Shown: positions 8,357 through 16,529 of the stretch, one piece after another
How the letters are laid out: the number at the start of each line of letters is the position of its first letter
How positions within the stretch are numbered: the stretch's first letter is position 1
Source of the DNA: CAZRQL01 sp964602415
GTDB lineage: Bacteria; Bacteroidota; Bacteroidia; Cytophagales; Flammeovirgaceae
Length of the DNA stretch: 42,282 nt
Reading direction: 5' to 3'
Assembly (NCBI GenBank): GCA_964602415.1
Contig: CAZRQL010000026.1
Span: forward strand, 1 to 42,282
Translations under genes and position numbers: made by a program
The notes under the pieces: model-generated
The model's input: only the letters and a program-made list of their open reading frames with translations
The model's database searches: none
What the model was told of the DNA's origin: nothing

Positions 8357-8756
8357 CATCAATTTTAGGTTTGAGTATGATTTTGAGTTGTTGGCTTTGG
8401 TTTCCCATCTGAGGCCGTATCAAGTGGCTTGGCATCTCGGCAAATTGCTTGAAGTAGATTTTTATTTGCAGCCCATTGCCAAAATAGAGCTTAAAAGCAA
8501 AGAAGAAATAGAGATTTACTGGTTTTTGGCTCAAACCTACGTGCGCAGGTTTGAGCTGGTGAACAATAACTTGCAAAAACCTAAAGGGATGTATTTGGTA
8601 CCTGAATTTTCTTATTGCGATTACCTGCTCAAAGTTCAAAGCCACAACAATGAGGGATTCGATTCAAGTCTTCTCAAATCAACCGGCCATATTACATGGC
8701 TGGAAAAGATTTCCTTAGACAAACTGAAAAGAGCGGACTTGCTGGTTTTTGATTGA
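8349..8756 (+). CDS. IPExxxVDY family protein
   Basis: 135 residues, cytoplasmic, no signal or membrane segment. The stretch VPEFSYCDYLLKV (84-96) matches the IPExxxVDY motif that names this Bacteroidota family of unknown function. No in-frame ATG precedes the conserved part, so I chose the TTG at 8349, which overlaps the upstream stop by 8 nt. This overlap ties it to the DUF368 gene. The downstream 202 nt hold no gene, only the nqrF terminator. Confidence 0.8.
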   Translation: MANINFRFEYDFELLALVSHLRPYQVAWHLGKLLEVDFYLQPIAKIELKSKEEIEIYWFLAQTYVRRFELVNNNLQKPKGMYLVPEFSYCDYLLKVQSHNNEGFDSSLLKSTGHITWLEKISLDKLKRADLLVFD

Positions 8757-8903
8757 CAAAGGATAAATCAGTCAAGATATTCTCTTAGAACCAAAAACCG
8801 AGCTGTTTAACCATTAATCTACCAGCTACACAACAAAAACATGCTTTAGCTTATCAATAAAAGAATATCAGATTTTACTCCATATTAGAACCGCCTTAAA
8901 TTA

Positions 8904-8937
8904 AAAACAGCCACAGATTTGATTCTGTGACTGTTTT
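8904..8937 (-). terminator. Rho-independent terminator of nqrF
   Basis: 14-bp stem (8904-8917 with 8924-8937), 6-nt loop. The single imperfect pair is a wobble in the minus-strand RNA, and the minus strand continues TTTTTAATTT. It lies just past the nqrF stop at 8959. The A/T flanks could also stop plus-strand transcripts from the IPExxxVDY gene. Confidence 0.82.
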
Positions 8938-8958
8938 AACTATTTGATTGGCTGTGTA

Positions 8959-10263
8959 TTAGCCTCCAAAGTCATCGAATGATACTTGCTCTGGAGGAAT
9001 TCCGAAGTCATCACACATTTTGATGACAGCGGCATTCATCATAGGAGGGCCGCAGAAATAAAATTCTATTTCCTCCGGCTCAGGATGCTTGCCGAGGTAG
9101 TTGTCTATCAAAACTTTGTGTATAAATCCAACAAAACCGTCTCCTTCGCCGTCGAGTCCGTTTTTGACTTTCCAGTTATCCTCTGGAAGTGGCTCGGAAA
9201 GAGCAATGTAGTACTTGAAATTGGGAAATTCTCTTTCGATAGCCCTAAAGTCTTCTGTGTAAAACAACTCTCTCTTTGAGCGTCCACCATACCAGAAAGT
9301 AACTTTTCTATCGGTTGTTTTCAATGTGTGGAAGAGGTGGAAGAGGTGAGAGCGCAGAGGAGCCATGCCCGCTCCGCCACCAATGTAAATCATCTCACGT
9401 TTGGTGTCTTTGATGTGAAATTCTCCGTAAGGGCCTGAGATGACTACTTTATCGCCGGGTTTTCTGGTGAAAACATAAGAAGAACAAATACCCGGATTGA
9501 CATCCATCCATTTGTTGTTGGCTCTGTCCCAAGGAGGGGTGGCAATTCTTATGTTGAGCATGATAATATTGCCTTCAGCGGGGTGATTGGCCATAGAGTA
9601 AGCCCTGAAGATAGGCTCAGTATTTACCATTTTCAAATCCCACATTTTGAACTTATCCCAATCGCTTTTGTATTTGTCCGCACCGTCAGGATCATCGGGC
9701 CTTGGCGCAATGTCTATGTCGCTAAACTTGCAGGTAATCGGTGGCACATCGACTTGGATATAGCCGCCCGCTTCAAATTTAAGTTCTTCTCCCTCAGGTA
9801 ATTTTACAACAAATTCTTTGATAAAAGTAGCTACGTTGTAGTTGGATACCACTTCGCACTCCCATTTCTTGATACCAAAAATAGCTTCAGGAATTTGAAT
9901 CCTCATGTCATTTTTGACCTTGACTTGGCAAGACAAACGGACTTTTTCTTGCATCTCTTTGCGGCTTAGGTGTCCCACCTCTGTAGGAAGCACATCGCCG
10001 CCCCCTTCAACAATCTGGCACTTGCACATGGCGCAAGTACCGCCACCACCACAAGCAGAAGGCAGAAAGATTTTTGAATTGGAAAGCGTTGAAAGCAGCG
10101 TAGTGCCTGCAGGAACTACAAGGGGATGTTGTTCGTCTCCATTAATAATAATTTTGACGTTGCCACTCTGCACCAGTTTGGCTTGCGCGTAGAGCAACAA
10201 AAACACCAACAGCAAGATTATCAGCACGAAAGCGATAATTGAACTTGTGATTGTTAATGACAT
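8959..10263 (-). CDS. nqrF: Na+-translocating NADH:quinone reductase subunit F
   Basis: 434 residues. One N-terminal membrane helix (about 6-26) precedes a [2Fe-2S] ferredoxin domain with Cys71, Cys77, Cys80 and Cys112, nearly the numbering of Vibrio NqrF. Next come an FAD domain with RAYSMAN (220-226), an NADH domain with GGGAGMAP (295-302), the CGPPMM block and the C-terminal FDDFGG. NqrF takes electrons from NADH into the Na+-pumping complex. I chose the ATG at 10263: an upstream in-frame ATG at 10356 would add 31 unrelated residues and lies upstream of the good promoter at 10281-10310. The other nqr subunits are not adjacent; in Vibrio nqrF ends the nqrA-F operon. It has its own promoter and terminator. 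Confidence 0.92.
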   Translation of the reverse strand: MSLTITSSIIAFVLIILLLVFLLLYAQAKLVQSGNVKIIINGDEQHPLVVPAGTTLLSTLSNSKIFLPSACGGGGTCAMCKCQIVEGGGDVLPTEVGHLSRKEMQEKVRLSCQVKVKNDMRIQIPEAIFGIKKWECEVVSNYNVATFIKEFVVKLPEGEELKFEAGGYIQVDVPPITCKFSDIDIAPRPDDPDGADKYKSDWDKFKMWDLKMVNTEPIFRAYSMANHPAEGNIIMLNIRIATPPWDRANNKWMDVNPGICSSYVFTRKPGDKVVISGPYGEFHIKDTKREMIYIGGGAGMAPLRSHLFHLFHTLKTTDRKVTFWYGGRSKRELFYTEDFRAIEREFPNFKYYIALSEPLPEDNWKVKNGLDGEGDGFVGFIHKVLIDNYLGKHPEPEEIEFYFCGPPMMNAAVIKMCDDFGIPPEQVSFDDFGG

Positions 10264-10280
10264 ATTGTCGGCTTTTTTTG

Positions 10281-10310
10281 CAAATATAGCTCTGCGCGGG
10301 CAACTCGCAA
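10281..10310 (-). promoter_or_regulatory. Bacteroidota-type promoter of nqrF
   Basis: On the minus strand: TTG (10310-10308), a 19-nt spacer, then TATATTTG (10288-10281), fitting TTTG-N19-TAnnTTTG. The box ends 17 nt before the chosen start at 10263 and so supports that start. Confidence 0.6.
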
Positions 10311-10329
10311 CTCCCTGAGTGAATTTATA

Positions 10330-10347
10330 CCCCAAATTCATTTGGGG
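10330..10347. promoter_or_regulatory. 18-bp palindrome in the nqrF/Glu-Q-RS intergenic region
   Basis: CCCCAAAT-TC-ATTTGGGG: perfect 8-bp arms around a 2-nt centre, about 20 nt upstream of the nqrF -33 element. It could be an operator or a small hairpin. No known regulator site is recognised. Confidence 0.4.
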
Positions 10348-10465
10348 CAACTTCAACCTTCGAGACAGTCAAAAAATCATCCCCCGTTCAATGTTAAAGT
10401 ACTCGCAAAAGCTCAAACTGAACCCTATTCTCTATAAAATCCCTTTGTGAACTGTTTTTCTGGCC

Positions 10466-10494
10466 TTGCTGTTGTGTTTTCCTTGGTATATTTG
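10466..10494 (+). promoter_or_regulatory. Promoter of the Glu-Q-RS-like gene, probably giving a leaderless mRNA
   Basis: TTG (10466-10468), an 18-nt spacer and TATATTTG (10487-10494). The box ends only 5 nt before the ATG at 10500, so transcription would begin at or very near the start codon. Confidence 0.5.
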
Positions 10495-10499
10495 CCCAC

Positions 10500-11375
10500 A
10501 TGTTGCTCACAAGGATTGCACCCACACCAAGTGGTTATTTGCATTTGGGAAACGTATTTTCTTTTGCTTTGACTTGGCTGCTGGCGCGAAGCCAAGGCGG
10601 CAGAGTTTATCTCAGGATAGACGATTTGGACGGGGAGCGGTTTAGGCATAAATACTTGGAGGACATATTCCAAACGCTCGAATGGCTAAAAATTGACTGG
10701 GATTTAGGGCCTCAGTCTCCCGAAGATTTTTTGACAAATCACTCTCAAAGACTCAGACTCTCTGATTATTTATCCCACATTGACAAACTGCGACCATACT
10801 GTTTTCCTTGTGCCTGCTCAAGAAATCATCCATTATTGAGCGAGACAGGACACCATCTTTGCCCTCAACAGCCGCCAACAGAGCTCCCATACGCTTTGAG
10901 AATCAAAAATCCCGAAGAACCAATTCGTTTTACTGACTTAATACTTGGCAACCAAGAAATTGACCTAACCGAGAGAATGAGCGAATTTGTTTTGGTTACC
11001 AAAAGCGGGATGCCTTGCTACCAAATTGCCTCTCTTTGTGATGATGTGGGCATGGGGGCTTCGCTCATTGTGCGGGGAGAGGACTTGTTGGCTTCGACCG
11101 CTGCCCAACTTTATCTGGCTAAACTTCTTGGCTTTGAGAGTTTTCAAAAATCTCTGTTTGTTCACCATAGCCTGCTTCGCGACCAAAAAGGGGGCAAACT
11201 CTCTAAGTCAGCCGGCTCGGTTTCCATTGCTTATATGAAGAAAAACGGCATCAGGGTGAAAGAGATAGTAGGCTATTTTGCCTCTTGGGCTGGTATTGAC
11301 AAAAAGCCACTATCTTTCAAAGAATTGGTCGGCGACCCTATTTTCGAGATTAAGCCTATCAATATAGCAAACTGA
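10500..11375 (+). CDS. gluQ: Glutamyl-Q tRNA(Asp) synthetase (GluRS paralog)
   Basis: 291 residues, a shortened glutamyl-tRNA synthetase: the Rossmann catalytic core is present, but the anticodon-binding half is missing, as in E. coli YadB. The N-terminus RIAPTPSGYLHLGN holds the HIGH-type motif (HLGN, 15-18), RIDDLD follows at 39-44, and the KMSKS loop is KLSKS (233-237). A Cys cluster (Cys101, Cys104, Cys106, Cys121) fits the zinc site of the family. Glu-Q-RS attaches glutamate to the queuosine in the anticodon of tRNA-Asp. The start cannot move downstream without losing conserved residues. It is convergent with tatA. Confidence 0.85.
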   Translation: MLLTRIAPTPSGYLHLGNVFSFALTWLLARSQGGRVYLRIDDLDGERFRHKYLEDIFQTLEWLKIDWDLGPQSPEDFLTNHSQRLRLSDYLSHIDKLRPYCFPCACSRNHPLLSETGHHLCPQQPPTELPYALRIKNPEEPIRFTDLILGNQEIDLTERMSEFVLVTKSGMPCYQIASLCDDVGMGASLIVRGEDLLASTAAQLYLAKLLGFESFQKSLFVHHSLLRDQKGGKLSKSAGSVSIAYMKKNGIRVKEIVGYFASWAGIDKKPLSFKELVGDPIFEIKPINIAN

Positions 11376-11383
11376 ACAAACAA

Positions 11384-11599
11384 TTAGCGATTGTCCCCTG
11401 CCTTTTTGACCTCATTTGAGGCTTCATCTATTTCTTTTGATACCTCGCGGGTTGCTTCTTTGAACTCGCGTATGCCTTTGCCAAAGCCCCTTGCCAGTTC
11501 GGGGATTTTTTTTGCCCCAAAAAGCACCAAAACGGCAAAAACAATCAAGCCAACCTCCGCTGCGCCCAATCCAAATACTAACAAAATGTTGGAAAGCAT
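11384..11599 (-). CDS. tatA: Twin-arginine translocase subunit TatA/TatE
   Basis: 71 residues. A single N-terminal membrane helix (VGLIVFAVLVLFG) is followed by the family motif GAKKIPELARGFGKGIREFK and a charged amphipathic tail. TatA multimers form the passage for folded proteins with twin-arginine signals. An in-frame start at 11692 would add 31 unrelated residues; I chose the ATG at 11599 because the family begins just before the helix and a promoter box (11617-11624) lies upstream of it. tatC is not adjacent. The 3' end comes within 8 nt of the convergent Glu-Q-RS gene. Confidence 0.92.
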   Translation of the reverse strand: MLSNILLVFGLGAAEVGLIVFAVLVLFGAKKIPELARGFGKGIREFKEATREVSKEIDEASNEVKKAGDNR

Positions 11600-11616
11600 A
11601 TATTTTATTTTACATA

Positions 11617-11624
11617 CAAAGTTA
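11617..11624 (-). promoter_or_regulatory. Possible -7 promoter box of tatA
   Basis: TAACTTTG on the minus strand, 17 nt before the chosen tatA start. A TTG lies at 16-nt spacing instead of 19, so the -33 part is weak. Confidence 0.3.
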
Positions 11625-11789
11625 CAACAAAAAAAGTTGCCAAGATAAATACAGCGTTTTGCAACTTTATCTTTGGAAGCCAACGCAAGCATGACCTACA
11701 CTCAGCAAATAAGTTTAAATGGGTCTTTTTTTTGTTTTGTCAATTTATTTTAGCTTCTATCGTCTTATTATTGCAAAAACAAAAGCTGT

Positions 11790-13124
11790 ATGCAAGAGGC
11801 ATTTACCTATTTTCAACAAATTTGTTTCATTGCTGCATTCATTGGAGCAGGATTGGTCATCAAAAACAGAATCCGCTTTATTAGTAGAAATATATTGTTG
11901 GGCAAACCCCTAAAAGCCGCAGGTTCGTGGAAGAAAATGGCTCTTTTCGCGCTTGGACAAAAAAAGATGTTCAGCAAGCCTCTTGTTGGGGTTATGCACT
12001 TTGTCATCTATGCCGGATTTATCATTATCAACATAGAAATCGCTGAAATTGTGCTTGATGGCCTGTTGGGTACGCATAGGTTGTTTGCGCCCTTTTTAGG
12101 CAGTTTTTATGCTTTTTTGTTGGGTTTCTTTGAGATTCTTGCCTTAGGGGTGGTGGTAACATGCGTGATTTTCCTGACAAGGCGCAATGTTTTGAAGTTG
12201 CCGCGCTTTACCAAGCCCGAACTAAAGGGTTGGCCTGCCTTAGATGCCAACGTGATTTTGCTGGCAGAAATCGCCCTGATGTTCGCACTTTTCACCATGA
12301 ACGCAACCGATTCGGTGCTGCAAAGCCGAGCCTCTGAAAGTGAATACATTAGCCATCACTACCAACAAGTGGGGAGTTTTTGGGTGAGTGGTATGTTGAT
12401 TCCTGTTTTTGAGCCTTTAGACATTTCAACGCTGATTTTTTTGGAGCGAGGGGCTTGGTGGATTCATATTTTGGGAATTATGAGTTTTGCCGTTTACGTT
12501 ACTTATTCTAAGCATTTGCACATATTTTTGGCCTTTCCCAACACTTATTACAGTTCTGATAAGCCTGCCGGCCAAATGGTCAATATGCCAGCCATTACCC
12601 AAGAAGTCAAAATCATGCTCGGGGAGGTTCAAGCCAGCGACTCAACCGGTGAGCCTGAAAGATTTGGTGCTAAGGATGTTACAGATTTGACATGGAAAAA
12701 TCTTCTTGATGCATACAGTTGTACCGAGTGCGGTAGGTGCACTGCGGCTTGTCCTGCCAACCTGACCGGAAAATTGCTGTCCCCCCGCAAAATCATGATG
12801 GACACCCGCGACAGAATGGAAGAAATCGGCTACGCAATGGACGATAAAAAAACCGATACTACATTGGGTAAAAGTCTGTACGGCGACTACATCACCAAAG
12901 AAGAAATTATGGCCTGTACCACTTGCAACGCCTGCGTGGAAAGTTGTCCTGTCAATATCAATCCTTTGGAGATTATCCTTCAAATGCGCCGCTATGTTGC
13001 TATGGAAGAGGCCACAACCCCTGCCTCATGGAACTCAATGTTCAACAATATCGAAAACAACACCGCCCCTTGGGCTATGCCTGCCTCTATGAGGTTCAAG
13101 TACGCTTCGGAAGTCAATCAATAA
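11790..13124 (+). CDS. Membrane-bound Fe-S oxidoreductase (HdrC/NarI-like fusion)
   Basis: 444 residues. The N-terminal half has about five membrane helices (about 8-25, 67-90, 100-130, 150-170, 215-240) in a nitrate-reductase-gamma-like arrangement that could hold heme. The C-terminal half has two [4Fe-4S] motifs, CTECGRCTAACPAN and CTTCNACVESCPVN, spaced as in HdrC, GlpC and succinate dehydrogenase iron-sulfur proteins. This suggests electron transfer between quinone and a soluble or membrane partner. In many Bacteroidota a CCG-domain (HdrB-like) gene follows; here the next gene is birA on the other strand, 16 nt away. Substrate unknown. The start at 11790 gives a short N-terminus before the first helix. 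Confidence 0.8.
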   Translation: MQEAFTYFQQICFIAAFIGAGLVIKNRIRFISRNILLGKPLKAAGSWKKMALFALGQKKMFSKPLVGVMHFVIYAGFIIINIEIAEIVLDGLLGTHRLFAPFLGSFYAFLLGFFEILALGVVVTCVIFLTRRNVLKLPRFTKPELKGWPALDANVILLAEIALMFALFTMNATDSVLQSRASESEYISHHYQQVGSFWVSGMLIPVFEPLDISTLIFLERGAWWIHILGIMSFAVYVTYSKHLHIFLAFPNTYYSSDKPAGQMVNMPAITQEVKIMLGEVQASDSTGEPERFGAKDVTDLTWKNLLDAYSCTECGRCTAACPANLTGKLLSPRKIMMDTRDRMEEIGYAMDDKKTDTTLGKSLYGDYITKEEIMACTTCNACVESCPVNINPLEIILQMRRYVAMEEATTPASWNSMFNNIENNTAPWAMPASMRFKYASEVNQ

Positions 13125-13140
13125 GGAGCAAGTAAGTGGC

Positions 13141-13848
13141 TCAACTTGCCAAAAAAGAAACCTGCTTGATTGAAAAATTTCTAACCTTGTGGCCGTCAGA
13201 AATAGCCAACTGTCCTTCTTGGGTTACACCCAAAATCATCCCCTCAAATACTTCACCGGAATCTGTCCGGTATTTGGCGTTTTCTTGGTAAAGATAGAGT
13301 TGCGAGTAGTAATCACTTTTGAGCCTTGCAAAATCTTTCATTTGCAGTTGTTCGATTCTGTAGAGCAGGAACTCCAGCGTTTGAGACATAATTCTCTCAA
13401 TATCAAAATTTTTTCCTGTTTCTTTTTTTAAAGAAGTTCTGTCTGGCTTTTGAGATACTTCGTTTATATTGATACCGATACCTATGATAGCATCGGACAA
13501 ATTTTGTCCACTCAAACTGGTCTCAATCAAAATCCCTGCTATTTTTTTATTTTTTACCCACACATCGTTAGGCCATTTGACCCTGACCTCTTGAACAAAC
13601 TCACCAATGACTTGGGCTACCGCAAGACTTGCAGCCATATTGAGAAAAAAACTCTGCCTGACTTCCAAATTTAGACTTCGGGTTAAGTAGCTCATCGCCA
13701 AATTCTTATCGGGTTCGCCTTCCCAACTATTCCCTCTTTGCCCTCTACCATGCGTCTGGTGAGTCGTCCAAATTAGCGTCTCGTCAGAGCAAACAGCTAC
13801 TTCCGTGTTGGTAGATTGACAAATTGGCAGGTGAATAATATTGACCAT
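13141..13848 (-). CDS. birA: Biotin--[acetyl-CoA-carboxylase] ligase
   Basis: 235 residues, catalytic domain only. It carries GRGQRGNSW (34-42), the adenylate-binding loop; KWPND (91-95); and KKIAGILIE (101-109) with the catalytic lysine. A short SH3-like C-terminal domain follows. It makes biotinyl-AMP and transfers biotin to the carrier protein of acetyl-CoA carboxylase. The N-terminal winged helix of E. coli BirA is missing, so it should not act as a biotin-operon repressor. A TTG two codons upstream (13854) is also in frame; I prefer the ATG at 13848. Divergent from rsfS. Confidence 0.93.
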   Translation of the reverse strand: MVNIIHLPICQSTNTEVAVCSDETLIWTTHQTHGRGQRGNSWEGEPDKNLAMSYLTRSLNLEVRQSFFLNMAASLAVAQVIGEFVQEVRVKWPNDVWVKNKKIAGILIETSLSGQNLSDAIIGIGININEVSQKPDRTSLKKETGKNFDIERIMSQTLEFLLYRIEQLQMKDFARLKSDYYSQLYLYQENAKYRTDSGEVFEGMILGVTQEGQLAISDGHKVRNFSIKQVSFLAS

Positions 13849-13926
13849 TTGCAAAGCTATACAAGTGATTAATAGACGTTAAGGGATAGTATTTTGTTTT
13901 ATAGGTATAAATGTATGCTAAGATAG

Positions 13927-13956
13927 TTGGTTTTTTCAGTGGTGGTAATAAATTTG
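13927..13956 (+). promoter_or_regulatory. Bacteroidota-type promoter of rsfS-ftsH
   Basis: TTG (13927-13929), exactly 19 nt, then TAAATTTG (13949-13956). It lies 30 nt before the rsfS start and is the best candidate for driving the rsfS-ftsH operon. Confidence 0.6.
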
Positions 13957-13986
13957 TAAAAATAATTATTCTATAAACAATATTGA

Positions 13987-14361
13987 ATGATAGCAACCCA
14001 AGTTCACGTTTCACAAGACACTACTTTTATGGCACGCATAGCAATTGCCGGACTTCAAGACAAAAAAGGTCTTGATATTAAGCTACTTGATATGCGAACA
14101 ATAAAAAATTCTTTACTTGATTATGTCGTCATTTGCTCAGGAACTTCAGACACCCACGTGGACGCTTTGAGACAAGGAGTAGAAGAAAGTTTAGCAAAGA
14201 CACTGGGAATCAACCCCTACTCCAAAGAAGGAATTACGAAACGAGAATGGATTTTGCTTGATTACATTGATATTGTAGTGCATATTTTTAAAAAAGAACG
14301 CAGAGCCTTTTATAGTTTGGAGGAACTTTGGGGAGATGCCATTATAACCGATTTTCAATAA
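13987..14361 (+). CDS. rsfS: Ribosome silencing factor RsfS (Iojap)
   Basis: 124 residues, the normal family length. Conserved blocks are GLDIKLLDMRTIKNSLLDYVVICSG, SDTHVDAL and EWILLDYIDIVVHIF, ending FYSLEELWGDA. RsfS binds ribosomal protein uL14 and blocks joining of the 30S and 50S subunits under poor nutrition. It is followed after 5 nt by ftsH. A strong promoter match lies 30 nt upstream. Confidence 0.95.
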   Translation: MIATQVHVSQDTTFMARIAIAGLQDKKGLDIKLLDMRTIKNSLLDYVVICSGTSDTHVDALRQGVEESLAKTLGINPYSKEGITKREWILLDYIDIVVHIFKKERRAFYSLEELWGDAIITDFQ

Positions 14362-14366
14362 ATACG

Positions 14367-16403
14367 ATGTCTGATACTAAAAACAAGTCTGAAAACAAAC
14401 CTGTTAAGAAACCAAATAATGCCACTCCGCCGCCCAACATGCAAATATGGATGTTGGTCTCTGTTGTAGCTTTTGCAGTGGGTTTGGCTTATTTCAACCG
14501 CGTACCCGGCATTCAGGAACTCAATGTCGAAGACCTCAAAACCATGATAGAAGAGGGGGAGGTAAGACAAATTGTCATTGTCAATGATGTGTTTGCAGAA
14601 ATCACGCTCACTAAGGAGGCTGCACGCAAAGCCAAATACCGCAGTCGCTTGACAGAGAAGGGGTTAAGCACTTCGCAAGGTCCTCATTTTAGAATTGACG
14701 CACCGCGCGATTACCTCATCAAACGGCTTGACGAAATACAAGCCAGTGAAAAAGTGGTGAACAAAATTTCGCCAAAATTTGAAACTCGCCATGATTTCAC
14801 AGGCTATATTTTCAATACCATCTTCTTATTTGCTTTGTTGGCCGGTCTGATTTACTTGATGCGTCGCATGACCATGGGTGCCGGCGGCGGCCAAATCTTT
14901 AACATAGGCAAATCGAAAGCGGCTCTTTTTGATGCCGACAAAGTAAAAATTACTTTCAAAGACGTAGCGGGGCTGGATGAAGCAAAAGAAGAAGTTGAAG
15001 AGGTGGTTCAATTTTTGAAAAACCCCGGCAAATACACCAACTTAGGGGGCAAAATCCCCAAAGGGGTGCTTTTGGTAGGCCCTCCGGGAACTGGCAAAAC
15101 CCTGCTTGCTAAGGCGGTTGCAGGTGAATCGGGCGTTCCTTTTTTTAGCCTGTCCGGTTCCGACTTTGTAGAAATGTTTGTGGGTGTGGGAGCAGCAAGG
15201 GTGAGAGATTTGTTCCGCCAAGCCAAAGAAAAAGCCCCTTGTATCATATTTATTGATGAAATAGATGCCATTGGTAGGATGCGTGGACGTGGAGCTATGC
15301 CCGGAGCCAACGACGAGCGCGAGAATACACTCAACTCGTTATTGGTCGAAATGGATGGCTTTGCGACCGACTCGGGGGTGATTATCATGGCTGCCACCAA
15401 CCGCCCTGACGTGTTGGACAGTGCCTTGCTAAGACCGGGCAGATTTGATAGGCTCATTAGCATAGACAAACCTGATGTGGTGGGCAGGGAAGCCATCTTC
15501 AAAGTACACCTTGCCCCTCTCAAACTTGCGCCCGAAGTCAGCGCGCGCGAACTCGCTACCAGGACTCCCGGATTTGCAGGCGCTGAAATCGCCAACGTCT
15601 GCAACGAAGCGGCTTTGATAGCGGCTCGGAAAGATAAGTCCATGATCGAAACGAAAGATTTTGAAGACGCGATTGACAGAGTGATTGGTGGGTTGGAGAA
15701 AAAGAACAAAATCATTTCCCCCGAAGAGAGAGAAATCGTTGCTTTCCATGAAGCCGGACACGCAATAGCTGGTTGGTTTTTAGAGCACGCCAACCCGCTT
15801 ATCAAAGTGAGCATAGTGCCTCGCGGCGTGGCAGCCTTGGGATATGCCCAATACTTGCCAAAAGAGCAATTTTTGCACACAACCGAGATGATGATAGATG
15901 AGATTTGCACCCTTTTGGGGGGAAGAGCCGCTGAAGACATCATCTTTGGTAAAATCTCAACCGGCGCACTTTCAGACTTGGAAAGAGTTACCAAGCTGGC
16001 TTACAGTATGGTAACCATCTACGGCATGAACCCCGCGATTGGCAATATTTCTTTCTATGAACCCGAAAGACCTGATTATTTCGGAAGACCTTATTCAGAA
16101 GCAACCGCCGAAAAAATTGACAATGAAGTCAAAGCCATCGTAGAAAGTGCTTATCTGAGAACCAAAGACTTGCTTCAACAGCATAAAGAAAAACTGGAAA
16201 ATTTGGCAAAAGAGTTGTTAGAAAAGGAGATTATCTTCCAAAAAGACTTAGAGAGAATTTTAGGTGCTCGTCCAAAAGAGTCCAACTACCAGAAATACAT
16301 GCGCGAGTCTGAAGAAAAAGACCGTCTGGAGAGTCAGCAAAAGGATAATAATAGTAAAAAAGAGGCTTTGCCGGAGCAAACTGACGAACAGACTACACAA
16401 TAA
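14367..16403 (+). CDS. ftsH: ATP-dependent zinc metalloprotease FtsH
   Basis: 678 residues. A first membrane helix (about 26-43) is followed by a periplasmic domain and a second helix (about 147-165). The AAA+ module has Walker A GPPGTGKT (238-245), Walker B IIFIDEIDAIG and the second region of homology TNRPDVLDSALLRPGRFDR. The M41 zinc protease domain has HEAGH (461-465). A charged, Gln/Glu-rich tail ends the protein. FtsH degrades misassembled membrane proteins and short-lived regulators. I chose the ATG at 14367; an in-frame ATG at 14328 lies inside rsfS. Confidence 0.97.
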   Translation: MSDTKNKSENKPVKKPNNATPPPNMQIWMLVSVVAFAVGLAYFNRVPGIQELNVEDLKTMIEEGEVRQIVIVNDVFAEITLTKEAARKAKYRSRLTEKGLSTSQGPHFRIDAPRDYLIKRLDEIQASEKVVNKISPKFETRHDFTGYIFNTIFLFALLAGLIYLMRRMTMGAGGGQIFNIGKSKAALFDADKVKITFKDVAGLDEAKEEVEEVVQFLKNPGKYTNLGGKIPKGVLLVGPPGTGKTLLAKAVAGESGVPFFSLSGSDFVEMFVGVGAARVRDLFRQAKEKAPCIIFIDEIDAIGRMRGRGAMPGANDERENTLNSLLVEMDGFATDSGVIIMAATNRPDVLDSALLRPGRFDRLISIDKPDVVGREAIFKVHLAPLKLAPEVSARELATRTPGFAGAEIANVCNEAALIAARKDKSMIETKDFEDAIDRVIGGLEKKNKIISPEEREIVAFHEAGHAIAGWFLEHANPLIKVSIVPRGVAALGYAQYLPKEQFLHTTEMMIDEICTLLGGRAAEDIIFGKISTGALSDLERVTKLAYSMVTIYGMNPAIGNISFYEPERPDYFGRPYSEATAEKIDNEVKAIVESAYLRTKDLLQQHKEKLENLAKELLEKEIIFQKDLERILGARPKESNYQKYMRESEEKDRLESQQKDNNSKKEALPEQTDEQTTQ

Positions 16404-16449
16404 ACAAAGGCATGGGCCTTTAAAAAAGTATAAATTTCAATTGTTATAC

Positions 16450-16489
16450 AAAAAACCACGTTTGGCTAAATAGACCGACGTGGTTTTTT
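16450..16489. terminator. Bidirectional terminator between ftsH and doxX-like gene
   Basis: 12-bp stem (16450-16461 with 16478-16489) made of six A-T pairs plus CCACGT/ACGTGG, with a 16-nt loop that can pair further. Each strand ends in six Ts, so it can serve both ftsH (+) and the convergent DoxX-like gene (-). Confidence 0.85.
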
Positions 16490-16529
16490 AATGTATTGTG
16501 TAGTCAAGAACAATGAGTTCTTTAGAGCA

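Noticed and set aside
13852..13861. TAGCTTTG as a promoter box of birA
   Set aside because: It ends only 3 nt before the start codon and has no -33 element at a usable spacing.
15008..15994. Long open frame (328 codons) on the minus strand opposite ftsH
   Set aside because: It is antisense to the well-conserved AAA and protease region and is Ser/Ala-rich without any recognisable domain; a shadow of codon use.
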